The translations under genes were made by a program, and so were the position numbers. The notes below the pieces were generated by a model, which ran no database searches, had not been told where the DNA came from, and was given only the letters and a program-made list of their open reading frames with translations. A stretch of 7,331 bases of DNA from DASVBJ01 sp036375895 (GTDB lineage: Bacteria; Actinomycetota; Actinomycetes; JACCUZ01): contig DASVBJ010000398.1 of the NCBI GenBank assembly GCA_036375895.1, positions 1-7,331 of the forward strand, in the 5' to 3' direction. This document shows, one piece after another, positions 4,702-7,331 of the stretch. Position 1 is the first letter of the stretch, and each line of letters starts with the position of its first letter.

Positions 4702-6177
4702 TCACCGACCGTCCGCGGACGTGAGGCGCACCACCACCTCGCAGCCCCCCGTGCCCGGCGCCCGCACCATGAGCTCACCACCCAGCTCCCCCTCGACCAG
4801 GGTCCGCACGATCTGCAGCCCCAGGCCGGCGTTGCCCACCAGGTCGAACCCCGGCGGCAGCCCGACGCCGTCGTCGGCCACCACCACGACCAGCGCGTCC
4901 GCGGCGCGCTCGACGCGCAGCGCGACCGAGCCGCTGCGCTCGGGCAGGCCGTGCTCGACGGCGTTCTGCAGCAGCTCGACCAGGACCAGGGCCATCGGGG
5001 TGGCGGTCTCCGGGGGCAGGTCGCCGAAGGTGCCCTCCCGGGTCACCCGCACCGGGTGGTCCGGGTCACGGGCGTCCACGACCATCGCCGCGATGCGGTC
5101 CGCCACCTCGTCGAAGGCCACCCCGTCGTCGAGTGTCCGCGACAGCGTCTCGTGCACCAGGGCGATCGAGCCGATCCGGCGCTGGGCCTCCTCGAGCGCC
5201 AGCCGCGCGGCGTCGTCGCCCTCCCCGGCCAGACGCCGGGCCTGCAGCCGCAGCAGCGCGGCCACGGTCTGCAGGTTGTTCTTGACCCGGTGGTGGATCT
5301 CGCGGATCGTCACGTCCTTGCTGACGAGCTCGCGCTCGCGGCGCCGCAGCTCGGTGACGTCGCGGCACAGGACCAGCGCGCCCGAGCGGACGCCGCCCGG
5401 CGCCATCGGGATCACCCGCAGCCGCACGGTCGCGCCGGCTGCCTCGACCTCGGCCTGCCGGGCGGCCCACCCGCTGACCACCATGGACAGCGCCTCGTCG
5501 ACCGGCCGCGCGTGCTGCGCCAGCCGGGCCGTGGTGTCCCCGAGGTGCACGCCCACCAGGTCGGCGGCGAGGCCGAGCCGACGGTAGGCGGACAGCGCGT
5601 TCGGGCTCGCGAAGGTCACCATCCCGCGCTCGTCGAGACGGATCAGCCCGTCACCCACCCGCGGCGACCCCTCCATGCGCTCGTCCGGCCCCTGCACCGG
5701 GAACCTGCCCTCGGCGATCATCCGGGCCAGGTCGTCGGCAGTGCGCAGGTAGGTCAGCTCGAGCCGACTGGGGGTCCGCGCCGCGGCAAGGTTGGTGTGC
5801 CGGCTGACCACGGCCACCACCCGGCCGCCGCGCTGCACCGGGATCGTCTCCTCGCGGACCGGCACCTCGCCGGGCCAGTCCGGGTCACGCTCGCGGCAGA
5901 TCCGGCGCTGGTCGTAGGCGTCGTCGATCTGCGGCCTCCGGCCCCGGCGTACGACGTTCCCCACGACGTCGTCGTGGTAGACGGTCGGCCCGGTCGTCGG
6001 CCGCATCTGCGCCGCCGCGACGAACCCGCTACCGTCGCGCAGCGGCAGCCACAGCACCAGGTCGGCGAAGGAGAGGTCCGACAGCAGCTGCCAGTCGGCG
6101 AGCAGCAGGTGCAGCCACTCGACGTCGGCGCCGGACAGCGCGGTGCGCTCCCGGGCGAGCTCCTCGAGTGACAGCAC
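4702..6177 (-). CDS. pdtaS: PdtaS-type soluble sensor histidine kinase (GAF-PAS-HisKA_2-HATPase)
   Basis: A 491-residue cytoplasmic histidine kinase with no membrane spans. Residues about 1-155 form a GAF-like sensor (DWQLLSDLSFADLVLWLP; MRPTTGPTVYHDD), and about 165-280 a PAS-like domain (DGLIRLDERGMVTFASPNAL...CRDVTELRRRERE). The HisKA_2 phospho-acceptor motif is IREIHHRVKNNLQTVAALLR (291-310; acceptor H295 or H296). The HATPase has an N-box ELLQNAVEHG (401-410), G1 DDGVGLP (435-441) and G2 GLGLQIV (451-457). Order, length and the REIHHRVKNN block match mycobacterial PdtaS (Rv3220c), which phosphorylates the ANTAR RNA-binding regulator PdtaR. No response regulator is in the window, so it is an orphan kinase here too. 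The GTG at 6177 is the first usable start in frame; no good Shine-Dalgarno precedes it, but a TAGGCT -10 lies seven bases upstream. It converges on whiB1. Confidence 0.93.
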   Translation of the reverse strand: MLSLEELARERTALSGADVEWLHLLLADWQLLSDLSFADLVLWLPLRDGSGFVAAAQMRPTTGPTVYHDDVVGNVVRRGRRPQIDDAYDQRRICRERDPDWPGEVPVREETIPVQRGGRVVAVVSRHTNLAAARTPSRLELTYLRTADDLARMIAEGRFPVQGPDERMEGSPRVGDGLIRLDERGMVTFASPNALSAYRRLGLAADLVGVHLGDTTARLAQHARPVDEALSMVVSGWAARQAEVEAAGATVRLRVIPMAPGGVRSGALVLCRDVTELRRRERELVSKDVTIREIHHRVKNNLQTVAALLRLQARRLAGEGDDAARLALEEAQRRIGSIALVHETLSRTLDDGVAFDEVADRIAAMVVDARDPDHPVRVTREGTFGDLPPETATPMALVLVELLQNAVEHGLPERSGSVALRVERAADALVVVVADDGVGLPPGFDLVGNAGLGLQIVRTLVEGELGGELMVRAPGTGGCEVVVRLTSADGR

Positions 6178-6184
6178 GTCACCG

Positions 6185-6190
6185 AGCCTA
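6185..6190 (-). promoter_or_regulatory. -10 element for a leaderless pdtaS mRNA
   Basis: On the minus strand TAGGCT (6190-6185) fits TANNNT, then seven bases, then the GTG start at 6177. No Shine-Dalgarno is evident. The -35 is not recognisable. Confidence 0.45.
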
Positions 6191-6206
6191 TGGTGCCGGT
6201 CGGGCC

Positions 6207-6221
6207 GAACCCGGCACGTTC
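6207..6221. repeat. GAAC-N7-GTTC inverted repeat abutting the bioA -10
   Basis: GAAC (6207-6210) and GTTC (6218-6221) flank seven bases and end one base before the bioA -10 element, between the two divergent promoters. The position suits an operator. The arms resemble those of actinobacterial biotin repressor (BioQ) sites, but the spacing is wider than the form I recall, so the call is tentative. Confidence 0.2.
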
Positions 6222-6227
6222 TAGTCT
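6222..6227 (+). promoter_or_regulatory. -10 element for a leaderless bioA mRNA
   Basis: TAGTCT fits TANNNT and ends six bases before the GTG at 6234, so the mRNA would start at the initiation codon. There is no Shine-Dalgarno before this GTG. A clear -35 was not found. Confidence 0.5.
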
Positions 6228-6233
6228 CGGGCC

Positions 6234-7331
6234 GTGAGGAACGACCGCACCGACCGCACCGCCAGCCTGGTCGAACGCGACCTGCGCAGCGTCTGGCACC
6301 CGTTCACCCAGCACTCCGTGTGGCCCGCGGACGACCCGATCGTCGTGGACCGCGCGGAGGGCATGTACCTCTACGACACCGACGGCAACCGGCTGCTGGA
6401 CGGGGTCTCGTCGCTGTGGCTGACCGTGCACGGCCACGCGGTGCCGGAGATCGACGCGGCCGTCCGGGCACAGCTCGGCCGGCTGGATCACGCGACCTTC
6501 CTCGGCCAGACCCACGAGCCGGGCATCGAGCTGGCCGAGCTGCTGCTGGGCACGGCGCCCGCCCGCCTCTCCCGGGTGTTCTACGCCGGCGACGGCTCGT
6601 CCGCGGTCGAGGCCGCGATCAAGATGGCCTTCCAGGCGCAGGCGCAGACCGGCGGCACCCGCCCCTACTACCTGCACGTCGCGGAGGGCTACCACGGCGA
6701 CACCCTCGGCGCCGTGAGCGTGGGCGGCATCGACCTGTTCCACGCAACGTACCGGCCGATCCTGCTCGAGACCCGCATGGTCTCCTCCCCCGGCATCCTC
6801 GCCCCCGGGCAGAGCCGGGCCGATCGGGCGGCACAGGTGCTGACCGAGATGCGGGCGCTGCTCGAGCGCGAGGGCGACCAGGTCTGCGCGGTGGTGATCG
6901 AGCCGCTCGTCCAGGCCGCCGGCGGCATGCTCACCCACGACGTGTCCTTCGTGCGCGGCGTGCGCGAGCTCTGCGACGAGTTCGGGGCGCTGCTGGTCGT
7001 CGACGAGGTGGCCACCGGGGTAGGTCGCACCGGCCGGATGTGGGCGGTCGAGCACGCCGGTGTCACGCCCGACCTGATGACGTGCGGCAAGGGGCTCACC
7101 GGCGGCTACCTACCGCTGTCCGCGGTGCTCGCCACCGAGGAGGTCTACGCGGCGTTCCTCGGCGCGCCGGCCGAGGCCCGGACGTTCTTCCACGGCCACT
7201 CCTACACCGCGAACCCGCTCTGCTGCGCCGCCGCCACCGCCAACCTGCGCCTGATGGCCGAGCGGAAGACCGTCGCGAACGCCGCGCGGGTGGGCGGGCG
7301 GATCGGCGAGCTACTCAAGGGCATCGAGCAG
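6234..7331 (+). CDS. bioA: Adenosylmethionine-8-amino-7-oxononanoate aminotransferase (DAPA synthase), C-terminus off the right edge
   Basis: The first 366 codons of a PLP-dependent class III aminotransferase, open to the window edge; full members have about 420-450 residues. It would convert 8-amino-7-oxononanoate to 7,8-diaminononanoate in biotin synthesis, using S-adenosylmethionine as amino donor. BioA marks are the N-terminal RSVWHPFTQ (about residues 19-27), GVSSLW, HATFLGQTHEPG, the cofactor-phosphate segment GDGSSAVEAA, EGYHGDT (Y153 stacks on PLP in the family), VVDEVATGVGRTG (D257 pairs with the pyridine nitrogen), the Schiff-base lysine in CGKGLTGGYLPL (K286) and FFHGHSYTANPL. WHPFTQ and GHSYTANPL separate it from ornithine or GABA aminotransferases. 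The GTG at 6234 is chosen for the -10 element six bases upstream and because homology starts about 18 codons in. Other bio genes may follow outside the window. It is divergent from pdtaS by 56 bp. Confidence 0.93.
   Translation, partial: MRNDRTDRTASLVERDLRSVWHPFTQHSVWPADDPIVVDRAEGMYLYDTDGNRLLDGVSSLWLTVHGHAVPEIDAAVRAQLGRLDHATFLGQTHEPGIELAELLLGTAPARLSRVFYAGDGSSAVEAAIKMAFQAQAQTGGTRPYYLHVAEGYHGDTLGAVSVGGIDLFHATYRPILLETRMVSSPGILAPGQSRADRAAQVLTEMRALLEREGDQVCAVVIEPLVQAAGGMLTHDVSFVRGVRELCDEFGALLVVDEVATGVGRTGRMWAVEHAGVTPDLMTCGKGLTGGYLPLSAVLATEEVYAAFLGAPAEARTFFHGHSYTANPLCCAAATANLRLMAERKTVANAARVGGRIGELLKGIEQ

Noticed and set aside
3132..4781. Upstream extension of the minus-strand membrane-protein frame, open for about 550 more codons
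   Set aside because: It runs antisense through the lipid kinase, the whiB1 regulatory region and whiB1, all better supported. Open antisense frames are expected at this GC content, and the translated stretch is Arg/Gly/Ala-rich with no family signal.
4696..6171. 491-codon plus-strand frame opposite pdtaS
   Set aside because: It mirrors pdtaS codon for codon and gives His/Arg/Asp-rich low-complexity protein, the usual shadow of a high-GC gene.
5754..7055. Long minus-strand frame opposite bioA
   Set aside because: bioA has clear catalytic motifs on the other strand; this frame has none and also overlaps pdtaS in another frame.

Overview
The window is chromosomal DNA from a very high-GC actinobacterium. 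The evidence is a WhiB protein with the WhiB1 cysteine spacing, a PdtaS-type histidine kinase, an RsbW/UsfX-SigF pair, strong G/C at third codon positions, and several genes with a -10 element placed directly before the start codon, as expected for leaderless mRNAs. I cannot fix the genus from sequence alone. I see no mobile element, CRISPR array, tRNA or rRNA. The region reads as core genome with closely packed genes.

Layout: (1) a left-truncated, minus-strand LCAT-like alpha/beta hydrolase (ends at 458); (2) a divergent GNAT acetyltransferase of the SSAT/thialysine type (591-1106); (3) an overlapping two-gene operon, anti-sigma factor then SigB/SigF-type sigma factor (1312-2615); (4) a convergent, minus-strand four-helix membrane protein (2757-3131) divergent by 36 bp from a diacylglycerol-kinase-family lipid kinase (3168-4112); (5) a 291-bp regulatory region leading into whiB1 (4404-4655); (6) a shared perfect 16-bp-stem terminator, then the convergent sensor kinase pdtaS (4702-6177); (7) bioA, divergent from pdtaS by 56 bp and cut by the right edge (6234-7331).

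The order membrane protein / lipid kinase / whiB1 / pdtaS resembles the Rv3217c-Rv3218-Rv3219-Rv3220c order of Mycobacterium tuberculosis (from memory, not searched). In that organism the sigF operon lies elsewhere, so its position here just upstream of the block is a lineage difference. The genes fit a regulatory theme: RsbW holds SigF inactive until a partner switch frees it, WhiB1 is an iron-sulfur transcription regulator, and PdtaS is a soluble sensor kinase whose ANTAR partner is not in the window. A SigF-like promoter (GTTC-N16-GGGTAT) in front of whiB1 suggests that the local sigma factor may drive the local WhiB gene. That link is inference.

The best leads are in the whiB1 upstream region: two candidate promoters, a perfect inverted repeat over the SigF-like -10, a GAAA-capped hairpin, and a near-consensus CRP/GlxR box. 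A second lead is the set of four genes in two divergent pairs that all look leaderless. I found no clearly new multi-gene system.
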